From Yoonia sp. (GTDB lineage: Bacteria; Pseudomonadota; Alphaproteobacteria; Rhodobacterales; Rhodobacteraceae), in contig NZ_JAFMHJ010000007.1 in the NCBI RefSeq assembly GCF_017854565.1, positions 28,657 to 92,656 on the forward strand: a DNA stretch of 64,000 nt, read 5' to 3'. Of the stretch, positions 9,839 to 21,984 are shown one piece after another. The notes beneath the pieces were generated by a model, which saw nothing but the letters and a program-made list of their open reading frames with translations, did no database searches and was not told where the DNA came from. A program made the translations under genes and the position numbers. Every line of letters begins with the position of its first letter. Within the stretch, counting starts at the first letter, position 1.

Positions 9839-11107
9839 TCAGGCTGCGACGAATTCGTTCCACTTGCGGACCATGTACTGGTTTTCGTCCATGACGGAAT
9901 TCCAGCAGGCCACGGCACCCATACGGTCGTAGAATGATCCGCCATCGCGAACAGCGCCGGCGCCTTCCATGATGGTGCCCTGTGGGCTGACGATGTCCCC
10001 CTGCGAGGCCTTGCCTTCGAACCAGAAACCCCATTCGTCGTCGGACATGAAGTCCTTGGAGGTTTCGGGAACGGCGGAATAGTAGCCCTGACGCATCAAG
10101 AATCCGCCGGCCCAGCCGGACAGGTACCAGTTGATGTATTCATAGGCCGCATCCAGTTTGGCCCCATCAAGGCCAGCTGCCAGACCCATGCCGCCACCCC
10201 ATGACCGGTAGCCTTCTTCGAGCGGCTGGTAGACACAGGGAATACCCTGGCTGCGGACGGCGGCAATGGCGGGCGACCACATGGATTGGATGACAACCTC
10301 GCCCGATGCCATCAGGTTCACGCTTTCGTCAAACGATTTCCAGAAGGCGCGGAACTGGCCGTTTTTCTTGGCTTCGGTAAAGATGGCAAGGGTCAGGTCA
10401 ATTTCTTCGCGGGTCATATTGCCTTTGTCGGGGTAGGTGTATTCGCCCATGGATTCCACGACCATCGCCATGTCCATGATCCCGATTGACGAGATGTCGA
10501 GGATCGACGCCTTGCCTTTGAATTCGGGGTTCAGCAGTTCGGACCAATTCGTGATCGGACGACCGATCAGATCGGGGCGGATGCCCAAGGTGTCGGCGTT
10601 GTAGATCGTGGGGATCAAGGTCATCCAGCCGGATTGTTCCTGCACGAAATCGGTGCCGTTTGCGCCCGATGTAAAGCCGACGGTGTGCGGTGCGGTGCCT
10701 TGGGCGATATTGCTTTCCGGGGTCAGCTTGCCGGACAGGAAGGTGCCGGCGATCTTGTCGTAGTTGGCGATGCGGCTGGTATCCATGGCCTGCAGGTTGC
10801 CGGTTGGCCACACCTTTTTGCAGATCCAATATTCAATGTCGGCAATGTCAAAGCTGTTGGGCTGGGTCGCCACACGCTGGGTGACTGCGTCACTGTCGAG
10901 GGCTGTCATCTCGAGGGTGATGCCCAGATCGTCAAACGCCTTTGCCGCGATTTCATTAAAGGCGGACACCCCGGTGCCGGCCTGACGCAGCACGATGTTG
11001 GACTGCGCCCACACCATGGGTGCGGCCAATGCGGTCGCGGCGGTCGCAATGCCGGTTTTCAGCAGCGTGCGGCGGCTGAGGCCATTTCGTTTCGTGTATC
11101 GTGTCAT
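9839..11107 (-). CDS. ABC transporter substrate-binding protein (PotD-like), Tat-exported
   Basis: Periplasmic solute-binding protein of 422 residues. The N terminus has a twin-arginine signal, SRRTLLKTG, followed by a hydrophobic stretch and a cleavage region near APMVWAQS (about residue 35). The mature part shows the type II binding-protein pattern of the spermidine/putrescine group (NYDKIAGTF, YNADTLGIRP, YEYINWYLSG). It is the second gene of the leftward operon, after the ATPase. The true ligand is probably tied to the hydantoinase and PuuE-like enzymes encoded next. Confidence 0.9.
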   Translation of the reverse strand: MTRYTKRNGLSRRTLLKTGIATAATALAAPMVWAQSNIVLRQAGTGVSAFNEIAAKAFDDLGITLEMTALDSDAVTQRVATQPNSFDIADIEYWICKKVWPTGNLQAMDTSRIANYDKIAGTFLSGKLTPESNIAQGTAPHTVGFTSGANGTDFVQEQSGWMTLIPTIYNADTLGIRPDLIGRPITNWSELLNPEFKGKASILDISSIGIMDMAMVVESMGEYTYPDKGNMTREEIDLTLAIFTEAKKNGQFRAFWKSFDESVNLMASGEVVIQSMWSPAIAAVRSQGIPCVYQPLEEGYRSWGGGMGLAAGLDGAKLDAAYEYINWYLSGWAGGFLMRQGYYSAVPETSKDFMSDDEWGFWFEGKASQGDIVSPQGTIMEGAGAVRDGGSFYDRMGAVACWNSVMDENQYMVRKWNEFVAA

Positions 11108-11138
11108 TGATCTCTCCTTGTCGGTGGAAATGCCGCTT

Positions 11139-12119
11139 TTACGCGGTCAGAGGGTGAAGGCTGTTTGCGTCCCAGGTCAGACCGATCCGGTCGCCGGGGT
11201 TGTGCGGGTGGGCAAAGAAATCAGCGTCAGCGATCAGCGCTGTCACTTCTTGATCTCCGGCGATTTTTGTCAGGACGGAAACATGGGTGCCCTGATATTC
11301 GATGGCGAGAATATCGGCGGCAACGGTGCCTTGGTCCGGTGCGGTCGTCGTGACGGCATCTGTGCGGATGGCAAAATGACCTTCGGGCAGCGCGATCACG
11401 TTATGCCCGCCCATGAATTGCGCGACAAAGCGGGTTTTGGGGGCGTTGAACACCGTGCGGGCGGGGCCTGCCTGTTCGATCACCGCGTTGTTCATCACCA
11501 CGACCTCGTCGGCCAGCGCCAATGCTTCGTCCTGGCCATGGGTGACGTGGACAAAGCTGATCTGCAGCTCTTTTTGCAGTTTGCGCAATTCGGCCCGCAT
11601 GCGGATGCGCAGGAACGGGTCGAGCGCTGAAAGCGGTTCGTCCAGCAGCAGAACCTGAGGGCGGGTGATCAAGGCACGCGCCAGTGCCACGCGTTGCTGT
11701 TGCCCGCCCGAAAGCTGATCGGGCAGCCGGTCGGCAAGGGCGGACAGGTCGACCAGTTCGAGCATTTCGCCGGCTTTGCCATAGCGCTCGGGTTTGTCGA
11801 TGCCTTTCATCTTCAGGCTGAAGGCCACGTTGTCGCGCACGCTGAGATGCGGAAACAGGGCATAGCTTTGGAACATCATGGCGGTGCCGCGTTTGGCGGG
11901 GGGCAGGTGGGATATGTCGCGCCCAGCCAGCAGGATGGACCCGTCACTGACGCTTTCGTGCCCGGCGATCATCCGCAGGGTGGATGATTTGCCACAGCCC
12001 GACGGCCCGAGCAGGCAGGTGTAGCTTGCCGATTTGAAGTGATGGCTGACCGCATCAACGGCGACGGTCGTGCCGTACCTCTTGGTGACAGAAACCAGTT
12101 CCAGGTCTTGTAAGATCAC
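11139..12119 (-). CDS. ABC transporter ATP-binding protein (PotA-like)
   Basis: Cytoplasmic ATPase of 326 residues that powers the importer. Visible motifs are Walker A GPSGCGKSS, Q-loop FQSYALFPH, signature LSGGQQQR, Walker B VLLLDEPLSALD and the H-loop VTHGQDEA, followed by a C-terminal TOBE-like domain (about residues 245-326). I prefer the GTG at 12119 because AGGAGA lies nine bases before it and the first beta strand follows directly. An in-frame ATG at 12146 would add nine residues but has no ribosome site. First gene of the catabolic operon. Confidence 0.9.
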   Translation of the reverse strand: MILQDLELVSVTKRYGTTVAVDAVSHHFKSASYTCLLGPSGCGKSSTLRMIAGHESVSDGSILLAGRDISHLPPAKRGTAMMFQSYALFPHLSVRDNVAFSLKMKGIDKPERYGKAGEMLELVDLSALADRLPDQLSGGQQQRVALARALITRPQVLLLDEPLSALDPFLRIRMRAELRKLQKELQISFVHVTHGQDEALALADEVVVMNNAVIEQAGPARTVFNAPKTRFVAQFMGGHNVIALPEGHFAIRTDAVTTTAPDQGTVAADILAIEYQGTHVSVLTKIAGDQEVTALIADADFFAHPHNPGDRIGLTWDANSLHPLTA

Positions 12120-12264
12120 GCTGATGTTTCTCCTGTGTTGTCTCATTCAGGCAGCAGGAAGGGGCGCGCGGGCAAAGGTTGATGGAATATTAATGGGGCT
12201 GAGTCTTGGGTATGTCGTGATTTTGATCGTTTGCCGGATGCTGCGCTCAAGAATTGGGCGCAAT

Positions 12265-12276
12265 ATTGTATACAAT
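12265..12276. promoter_or_regulatory. GntR/FCD-type operator palindrome in the ABC-regulator intergenic region
   Basis: ATTGTATACAAT is a perfect 12-bp palindrome with the T-GT-(N)-AC-A core used by FadR-subfamily GntR proteins. It lies between the divergent ATPase gene (start 12119) and the GntR gene (start 12356), about 80 bp before the latter. The core TTGTATACAA recurs at the other GntR-controlled promoter in this window (45453-45464). Binding by the adjacent regulator is inferred. Confidence 0.65.
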
Positions 12277-12355
12277 CAGAAGACGAGGCGCGCACAATCA
12301 AGGATCTCTTGTTCAATGCACCTGTGTCTGACATCAGCAACAGGCGAGGATCGTC

Positions 12356-13063
12356 ATGACAAACAAACCTGATATTGCCACGATTGACGCGGCACACCGG
12401 CCCGCCCGCGTCCAGACTGTGGCTGATGCGGTGTCGCTTGCGATCCATGAACACCGGCTCGCGCCGGGAACCAAACTGGGCGAAGATGACCTGGCTGAGA
12501 TCTATGGGGTGTCGCGCACGATCGTGCGTGCCGCGTTGCAGTCGTTGGCCCATGGCCAGCTTGTCGAAATTCGGCGCAATCGCGGGGCTTTCGTGGCGCA
12601 GCCCAGCCCCCACGAGGCGCGCGAAGTGTTCGAGGCGCGCGAACTGCTTGAACCGCGCACGGCCCGTTCTGCGGCGTTGCATGCGACGCCTGCCGACGTG
12701 GATATCCTGCGCACGCATATCGCAAATGAACATGCCGCGATTGCCGTCAAAGACCGTGGGCGGGCGCTGTTTTTGTCCGGTCGCTTTCATATCGAGATCG
12801 CGCGCATTGCCAATCAGGCCACGATCGCAGGGTTTATCGAGACGCTGATTGCCCGATCATCGTTGATTATCGCGCTATATTGGCGCCGCGAGAGCGCGCT
12901 ATGTGAAAGCCATGCGCATCATTCGCTTGTGCAGGCCATCGCGGACAATGATGGTCAAAGGGCCGAGGAACTGATGCGCAGCCACCTTGTGGACCTGCAT
13001 TCGACGTTGGATCTGCATCACGCGGCCCCCACGGGCGCGACGCTGAAGGACATCCTGCGCTGA
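12356..13063 (+). CDS. GntR-family regulator, FCD (FadR) subgroup
   Basis: A 235-residue DNA-binding regulator: N-terminal winged HTH (about residues 22-80, with EDDLAEIYGVSRTIVRAALQSL as the HTH and RGAFVAQP as the wing) and an all-helical FCD ligand domain whose metal-binding histidines are visible in FHIEIAR and in HHSLVQAI/RSHLVDLH. FCD proteins sense small carboxylates or amino acids, often through a bound metal. It diverges from the hydantoinase/ABC operon with a perfect palindromic operator between them, so it is very likely that operon's substrate-responsive regulator. Confidence 0.9.
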   Translation: MTNKPDIATIDAAHRPARVQTVADAVSLAIHEHRLAPGTKLGEDDLAEIYGVSRTIVRAALQSLAHGQLVEIRRNRGAFVAQPSPHEAREVFEARELLEPRTARSAALHATPADVDILRTHIANEHAAIAVKDRGRALFLSGRFHIEIARIANQATIAGFIETLIARSSLIIALYWRRESALCESHAHHSLVQAIADNDGQRAEELMRSHLVDLHSTLDLHHAAPTGATLKDILR

Positions 13064-13108
13064 CATCGGACCGGGGTCCGGCACGGGCGCGAAAAAGTTT
13101 GGTCCCAA

Positions 13109-13122
13109 TTGTCCTAGGTCAA
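13109..13122. promoter_or_regulatory. FNR-like box upstream of phaC
   Basis: TTGTCCTAGGTCAA matches TTGAY-N4-RTCAA with one mismatch. It lies 114 bp before the chosen phaC start and after the stop of the convergently unrelated GntR gene. Alone it is weak evidence; it is listed because similar boxes precede seven further units in this region. Confidence 0.45.
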
Positions 13123-13235
13123 AGTACCGCGCCTGCGTTTGGCCCATCATCACACCGTAACCATGTTGCCGGCCGGGCGTTCTTTGCGATGCAACGCGGG
13201 AATCGCTGCCATCAGTGGCTGGCGAAGGGGCTGAA

Positions 13236-16984
<3,749 letters not shown>

Positions 16985-16988
<4 letters not shown>

Positions 16989-17272
16989 CGATCAAACCCG
17001 ACAAACCCGCCGACGATATCGTCCAGCATGCCAGACGGAAAAAAGCCGCGCGCGATCATCCCGGACCCAGTCCGCTGCGGGGCATAGGCACCTTTGGCAT
17101 GATCGGCTGGTCGATTGCCGTGCCGACGGTGGGCGGCGCATTTCTGGGGCTTTGGCTGGATCGGGTGGCGCCGCAACGCTTTTCATGGACCATCGCGCTG
17201 ATCCTTGGGGGCGTGGTGTTGGGCGCGTTCATCGCCGGCATGTGGGTTGGCAAGGAGGGGCGGGACGAATGA
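16985..17272 (+). CDS. atpQ: N-type ATPase accessory protein AtpQ (AtpI-like)
   Basis: A 95-residue protein with a soluble basic N terminus and two membrane segments (about residues 40-60 and 66-88), related to AtpI (GIGTFGMIGWSIAVPTVGGAFLG). In N-ATPase operons this position is always taken by AtpQ, thought to aid assembly of the c ring. ATGA overlap with atpC before it and TGATG-type overlap with atpR after it. Confidence 0.88.
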
Positions 17273-17568
17273 TGTCGGTTGACTGGAATGCGGTGATGCT
17301 GGGGCTTGGGATCGGTGCCGTCGTCAGTGCGGCCTTTTTCAAAGGACTTGCCCTTGGGATGCGTCTGGCGCTGGGCGCGGCCCAGCCGATGGGCGTGTTG
17401 TTGGTCAGTGCGGGGCTGCGGATCATGGCGCTGCTGGGCGTCGGCTGGGCCATCGTCTGGCAGGCGGGGCCGTGGGCATTGGTTGCGTATGGCACGGCGT
17501 TTTTCATCATCCGGCTTGTCGCCACAACGTTTGTCAGGGCTGGGTTGGGCGCCGGTGGCACGCCATGA
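17269..17568 (+). CDS. atpR: N-type ATPase accessory membrane protein AtpR
   Basis: A 99-residue hydrophobic protein with about three transmembrane helices. It lies at the AtpR position between atpQ and atpB. N-ATPase AtpR proteins carry conserved arginines within membrane helices, proposed to contact the carboxylates of the c ring; here arginines occur in LGMRLALG, AGLRIMALLG and FIIRLVATTFVRA. Two adjacent ATGs overlap the atpQ stop; the first is used. The long frame that starts in atpC is not real. Confidence 0.85.
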   Translation: MMSVDWNAVMLGLGIGAVVSAAFFKGLALGMRLALGAAQPMGVLLVSAGLRIMALLGVGWAIVWQAGPWALVAYGTAFFIIRLVATTFVRAGLGAGGTP

Positions 17569-18260
17569 CGCTGACGCCTGATCAGATCATCGTTTTCGTC
17601 GCTTGGGGCATATCGGTCAATGCGACGGTTGTTTTTACCTGGGTTGTCATGGCGTTGCTGACGGTTGCATCAATGCTGATCACCCACAATTTGCGCCCTG
17701 ATGTGCCGCCAAGCCGTTGGCGCACCACGTTGGAGGTGATCGTTTTGGGGATTCAGGGGCAGATACATGAAATCACCCGGCGTCCCGCACGCCAGTTGCT
17801 GTATTTTTCGGGGACGCTGTTTCTTTTTATCGCCACGTCCAACCTTTTGATGGTTGTTCCGGGCTTTCAGCCGCCGACGGCATCGCTGTCAACGACGACA
17901 GCATTGGCCCTGTCGGTCTTGGTGGCTGTGCCGTTGTTTGGGATCGGTAGCCGGGGGGTCGTTGGATACCTGAAAACCTATCTGGAGCCGTCTTTTGTCA
18001 TGCTGCCGTTTAATGTCATCTCGGAGTTTTCGCGCGGTATCTCGCTTGCGATCCGGCTTTACGGCAATATCATGAGCGGCGGCGTCATTGCAGCAATCTT
18101 GCTGAGTGTCGCGCCGTTTTTCTTTCCCGTTATCATGGACGTGCTGGGTCTGCTGACGGGATTAATCCAGGCGTATATCTTTGCGATCTTGGCGACGGTC
18201 TATATTTCCAGCGCGACAGCCGCCACAAAACCTGCCCAGCCCGAAGAGGAAACACAATGA
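17565..18260 (+). CDS. atpB: N-type ATPase a subunit AtpB
   Basis: Membrane a subunit of 231 residues with five or six spans. The essential stator arginine is in ISLAIRLYGNIMSGG, and the C-terminal helix pair (IQAYIFAILATVYISSA) is the usual half-channel region. It forms the ion path against the c ring. ATGA overlap with atpR at its start and with atpE at its end. Confidence 0.92.
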   Translation: MTLTPDQIIVFVAWGISVNATVVFTWVVMALLTVASMLITHNLRPDVPPSRWRTTLEVIVLGIQGQIHEITRRPARQLLYFSGTLFLFIATSNLLMVVPGFQPPTASLSTTTALALSVLVAVPLFGIGSRGVVGYLKTYLEPSFVMLPFNVISEFSRGISLAIRLYGNIMSGGVIAAILLSVAPFFFPVIMDVLGLLTGLIQAYIFAILATVYISSATAATKPAQPEEETQ

Positions 18261-18544
18261 CAGAACTTGCCATTATTGCGGCCATATCAATCTTTACCGC
18301 AGGATTCACCGTGTCATTTGGCGCATTGGGGCCTGCCCTTGGCGAAGGGCGTGCCGCGTCCACCGCGCTGAATGCGATTGCGCAGCAACCAGACGCCGCA
18401 CCGACGATTTCGCGGACATTGTTTGTGAGCCTTGCGATGATTGAATCCACGGCGATCTATTGTTTCGTGGTCGCAATGATCCTGCTTTTCGCCAATCCAT
18501 TCTGGAACGCGGCGCTGGCGGCCGCACAGGCTGCGGGCGGGTAG
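18257..18544 (+). CDS. atpE: N-type ATPase c subunit AtpE with sodium-type ligand signature
   Basis: Ring subunit of 95 residues forming two membrane helices. Helix 2 has E63-S64-T65-x-x-Y68, the pattern of sodium-binding c subunits (Ilyobacter E65, S66, Y70). In helix 1 the position of the Ilyobacter glutamine is a glutamate, E30 in GPALGEG. Two carboxylates per hairpin are typical of N-ATPases. Whether the ring carries Na+ or H+ cannot be decided by sequence; the Burkholderia N-ATPase ring was reported to be proton-specific despite the same motif. Confidence 0.93.
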   Translation: MTELAIIAAISIFTAGFTVSFGALGPALGEGRAASTALNAIAQQPDAAPTISRTLFVSLAMIESTAIYCFVVAMILLFANPFWNAALAAAQAAGG

Positions 18545-18546
18545 CT

Positions 18547-19317
18547 GTGTCAATCGACTGGATCACCGTCGCCGCCCAGCTGGCCAATTTTCTGGTTCTG
18601 GTCTGGCTATTGAAACGGTTTCTGTACCGTCCCATTCTGGACGGCATTGATGCCCGTGAGGCCGAGATCAGCGAGCGGATGAAAGAAGCCGCGCAAACAA
18701 AGGCCAAGGCCGAAGCGGCACAGTCGGAGTATCATGACCAGTTGGCGGCCTTGCATTTCGAACAATCGGAAATGACCGATGAGATGCGCCACAAGGCAGA
18801 AAAGCAGCGCGATGCATTGTTGGCTGAAACGCACGAGCGGCTGGAGCAGGAGCGCGCCGATTGGCAGGCCCATCTTGAAGAAGAAACGCGCAAATATACC
18901 GCCAAGCTGCACCGTGCTGGCGCGGGCGCGTTGTTAGCTTTGACCCGTAAGGCGTTGACTGATTTGGCAGATGAGAGTTTGGAGTCTCGGATCGCGCATC
19001 ATTTGTGCGAGAAAATCGCGTCGATGAAACCAGACCTGCAGCGTGCGGCGGGAGATGGCCCCGAGGCCGTTATCGTCAGTCATGATGCTTTGTCAAAAAC
19101 GGCACAAGATGAAATGACAGCACAGCTCGGGGCGGTTTTTCCCAAGGCGTCATTGCGGTTTGAAACGGATGCCGATCAGGCACCGGGGGTTATCGTGCGC
19201 ATCGGCGGCGCGCAGCTTTCGTGGACTGTGGACACCTATATCGAGGGTCTGGATGCGCTGATGGAGGAGCAGTTCGCAGTGATACCGGACGCCAAGGTGC
19301 CGTCGCATGTACACTGA
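18547..19317 (+). CDS. atpF: N-type ATPase b subunit AtpF, long form with delta-like C terminus
   Basis: Peripheral-stalk b subunit of 256 residues, about 100 longer than an ordinary b. One membrane helix lies near residues 8-25 ([23 protein letters not shown]), then a long coiled coil to about residue 130. The last ~80 residues ([11 protein letters not shown] to LDALMEEQF, with [18 protein letters not shown]) recall the C-terminal part of delta. As there is no atpH in the operon, this tail probably replaces delta at the top of F1. GTG at 18547 is the start, two bases after the atpE stop. Confidence 0.88.
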   Translation: MSIDWITVAAQLANFLVLVWLLKRFLYRPILDGIDAREAEISERMKEAAQTKAKAEAAQSEYHDQLAALHFEQSEMTDEMRHKAEKQRDALLAETHERLEQERADWQAHLEEETRKYTAKLHRAGAGALLALTRKALTDLADESLESRIAHHLCEKIASMKPDLQRAAGDGPEAVIVSHDALSKTAQDEMTAQLGAVFPKASLRFETDADQAPGVIVRIGGAQLSWTVDTYIEGLDALMEEQFAVIPDAKVPSHVH

Positions 19318-20830
19318 AACGAGGATGACGGCACCTGCGCCGAACGTGGTTTTGGACGCGTTACTGGCAAGCCCGTCGCCTGCGCCGCGACTAAGCGAAA
19401 TCGGCAAGGTGGCCGAGGTGGGGGACGGTATCGCCGTTGTCACCGGCTTGCAGCGCGCGTTGTCGGAAGAGGTGCTACAGTTTTCAGGCGGCGTGCAAGG
19501 TATCGTGCTTGACGTTGAGCCGGGGCGTCTGGGTGTTGTTCTGTTGGGACCTTCGGACCGCATTGGTGTTGGCGACAGCGTCGTTAGGTCGCACAAAGTG
19601 GTCGGGACGAAGGTAGGTCCGGGGCTACTGGGTCGTGTCGTGGATGCGCTTGGCGCGCCGCGCGACGGCAAGGGCCCGATCAACGCGCAGGCGGTGCGAC
19701 CGGTCGAGGCGGAAGCCCCGAAAATTCTGGATCGCGAGGCCATCACACGGCCTCTGGCCACAGGGATCAAGGCGATTGATGCGGCGGTGCCTGTGGGGTT
19801 GGGACAGCGCGAGCTGATCATCGGGGACCGGCAGACCGGCAAGACATCGTTGGCGGTGGATGCCATTATCAACCAAAAGAACACCGATGTGATCTGTATC
19901 TACTGTGCCATTGGCCAGCGCGGTGATGCGGTTGCAAAGGCGATTGGTGCGATCCGTGCCGGTGGCATGATGGAGCGCACGATCGTCATCTTTGCGGGGG
20001 ACGAGGACGCTGCCGGTCTGGCATATGTCGCGCCCTATGCGGCGATGACGATGGCCACGTTTTTTTCGGACCAGTCCAAAGATGTTCTGGTGGTGATGGA
20101 TGATCTGACACACCACGCGCGATCGTACCGCGAGTTATCGCTCTTGCTGCGTCGCCCACCGGGCCGAGAGGCATTTCCCGGCGATATCTTCTATATTCAT
20201 GCGCGACTGCTGGAACGGGCAGGGCAATTCACCAAAGCGGCGGGCGGCGGGTCGATCACGGTTCTGCCGGTCGTCGAGACGCAGGCCGAAAACCTGTCTG
20301 CATATATTCCGACGAACCTGATTTCTATCACCGATGGGCAAATCTATCTTTCGCCACGGTTGGTGCGGAAAAACCAGTTTCCGGCAGTTGATCTGGGGGT
20401 TTCCGTGTCGCGGGTGGGGGGGAAGGCGCAAAGCCGGGCATTTCGCGCCGTGGCCGGGAACTTGCGGGTGATGTTGTCGCAGTTTGAGGAACTGGAGGAT
20501 TTCGCCCGGTTCGGCACGCGGTTGGATGATGAGACGCGGGCGCGTTTGACACGCGGTGCCGCTGTCCGGTCGGCGCTGCGGCAAGCGGAACGCGATCCAA
20601 TGCCCGCTATTGAGCAGTTGGCGGTTTTGGTCGCCGCGATAGACGGGAAGCTCGATGGGTTGAGTGACCTGCAGTCGTCACAGGTCATGACGCGTCTGCG
20701 CGCGGCAGCAGCGAAAGACCTTGGTGATATTGCCAAACGGATTTCGCAGGACGCACCGCTCAGCGATGACGACCGCAGCCGGATGGTCGCGCTTGGCGAA
20801 CAGGCGCGCAAGGCCGAAGGAGGGTCGTGA
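19307..20830 (+). CDS. atpA: N-type ATPase alpha subunit AtpA
   Basis: Regulatory nucleotide-binding alpha subunit of 507 residues. Walker A is GDRQTGKTS, and the arginine-finger region [10 protein letters not shown] is intact (the finger is the R of VSR). It overlaps the end of atpF. Another ATG at 19325 is possible, but GAGG touches it directly, so the start at 19307 is kept with moderate certainty. Its 3' end contains the strong ribosome site (AAGGAGG) of atpG. Confidence 0.93.
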   Translation: MYTETRMTAPAPNVVLDALLASPSPAPRLSEIGKVAEVGDGIAVVTGLQRALSEEVLQFSGGVQGIVLDVEPGRLGVVLLGPSDRIGVGDSVVRSHKVVGTKVGPGLLGRVVDALGAPRDGKGPINAQAVRPVEAEAPKILDREAITRPLATGIKAIDAAVPVGLGQRELIIGDRQTGKTSLAVDAIINQKNTDVICIYCAIGQRGDAVAKAIGAIRAGGMMERTIVIFAGDEDAAGLAYVAPYAAMTMATFFSDQSKDVLVVMDDLTHHARSYRELSLLLRRPPGREAFPGDIFYIHARLLERAGQFTKAAGGGSITVLPVVETQAENLSAYIPTNLISITDGQIYLSPRLVRKNQFPAVDLGVSVSRVGGKAQSRAFRAVAGNLRVMLSQFEELEDFARFGTRLDDETRARLTRGAAVRSALRQAERDPMPAIEQLAVLVAAIDGKLDGLSDLQSSQVMTRLRAAAAKDLGDIAKRISQDAPLSDDDRSRMVALGEQARKAEGGS

Positions 20831-21726
20831 TGGCGCAGACGCTTGAAGCACTGTCGCGCCGGACGGCCAGCATGCAAGGTATTCGCAGCATCGTTCACAC
20901 GATGAAAACCCTTTCGGCGATCAATGCCGCACCCTATGACCACGCCGCGCGCGGGATCGAAGCCTATCACGACACCATTCTGCTGGGTCTTCAGGCGTTT
21001 CTGGCCCGCTATGGTCCGCTTGACATGTCGGGGGCAAATGTCGCGACGCGGGTGCTGGTTGTTTTCGGGTCTGACCACGGCCTGTGCGGGAACTACAACG
21101 AGGCGCTGGCGACCCATGTTGCGCAATATCTTCAAAGCAGGGCGGACGAAGACACCAGCGTTCTGTGTGTTGGGGCGCAGATGGCCCACGCGCTGTCGGA
21201 TGAGGGGATCGCGGCAAAAAGCACATTTTTTCCACCCGCGTCCGTTGATGGGATTGAGCGGCTTGCCAATCTTCTGACGCGGCATCTGGACGATATCAGA
21301 CAGGCGATGAACCCGCGTGAAATGGCTATTTCGCTTGCTTATTTTGCCCGTGAAACCCCCAATTCACAAAAACCACAGGTCAGGGTGCTGTTGCCGCTTG
21401 ATCCGGAGCTGATTGGCAAACTTGCGCACGCGCCATGGCAATCGCGCAGTCGGCCATTTTTCTCCATGGCACCTGATGATCTGCTCAGGGAGATCATCCG
21501 CAACCATCTGTTTGCAAGCATTTTTCGCGCGGCTGCCGACGCCTTGGCGACTGAAAACGCAGCGCGACTTGCGTTGATGCAGCAGGCCGAGAAATCGGTT
21601 GATGACCGGCTTGAAGAACTGGTGGCAGATATGCGCACGATGCGGCAGAGTGAGATTACCAGCGAGCTGATGGATGTCATTATCGGATTCGAGGCATTCA
21701 AAAAGAAAAAAGATCGCCCGTCGTAG
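20830..21726 (+). CDS. atpG: N-type ATPase gamma subunit AtpG
   Basis: Rotor gamma subunit of 298 residues. It has the N-terminal coiled-coil helix (RRTASMQGIRSIVHTMKTLSAINA), the Rossmann-like middle with FGSDHGLCGNYNE, and the C-terminal helix (QSEITSELMDVIIGFEAF), somewhat diverged from standard gamma, as N-type gammas are. The ATG at 20830 has GGAGG six bases upstream; a GTG at 20827 is also in frame. It ends the nine-gene ATPase operon, 12 bp from the convergent acyl carrier protein gene. Confidence 0.9.
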   Translation: MAQTLEALSRRTASMQGIRSIVHTMKTLSAINAAPYDHAARGIEAYHDTILLGLQAFLARYGPLDMSGANVATRVLVVFGSDHGLCGNYNEALATHVAQYLQSRADEDTSVLCVGAQMAHALSDEGIAAKSTFFPPASVDGIERLANLLTRHLDDIRQAMNPREMAISLAYFARETPNSQKPQVRVLLPLDPELIGKLAHAPWQSRSRPFFSMAPDDLLREIIRNHLFASIFRAAADALATENAARLALMQQAEKSVDDRLEELVADMRTMRQSEITSELMDVIIGFEAFKKKKDRPS

Positions 21727-21738
21727 GCTGTTTTCGAC

Positions 21739-21984
21739 CTAGGCCGCTTGGGTGCGCAGATAGGCCGCAAGCGCGTTGAAGCTGCGCATTTCGGGATAGT
21801 CGGTCTCTGGCATATCAAGGTTGAAGCGTTTGCCCAGTGCGGTGACGAGGTTGAGAAAATCCATGGAGTCGATGTCAAACTCGTCGCGCAGGTCCTGTGC
21901 GGGATCAATATCGTCAAGGCTGATATCGGGCGCGATGCGGTGCAGCTCTTGGGTCAGGGCGGTTTCAATATCCTGATCTGTCAT
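21739..21984 (-). CDS. Acyl carrier protein
   Basis: An 81-residue acidic carrier protein. The 4'-phosphopantetheine serine is in DEFDIDSMDFLNLV, the usual DSM context. The ATG at 21984 overlaps the E2 stop as ATGA; the longer frame upstream lies within E2. It is the last gene of acs-E1-E2-ACP. An ACP translationally coupled to a lipoyl acyltransferase is unusual: it may receive the acyl group made by the complex or be loaded by the acyl-CoA synthetase. It is not the housekeeping fabF-linked ACP by context. Confidence 0.88.
   Translation of the reverse strand: MTDQDIETALTQELHRIAPDISLDDIDPAQDLRDEFDIDSMDFLNLVTALGKRFNLDMPETDYPEMRSFNALAAYLRTQAA

Noticed and set aside
13069..13082. CGGACC-GG-GGTCCG inverted repeat after the first GntR gene, considered as a terminator
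   Set aside because: The loop is only two bases and no T-run follows, so it was not called a terminator.
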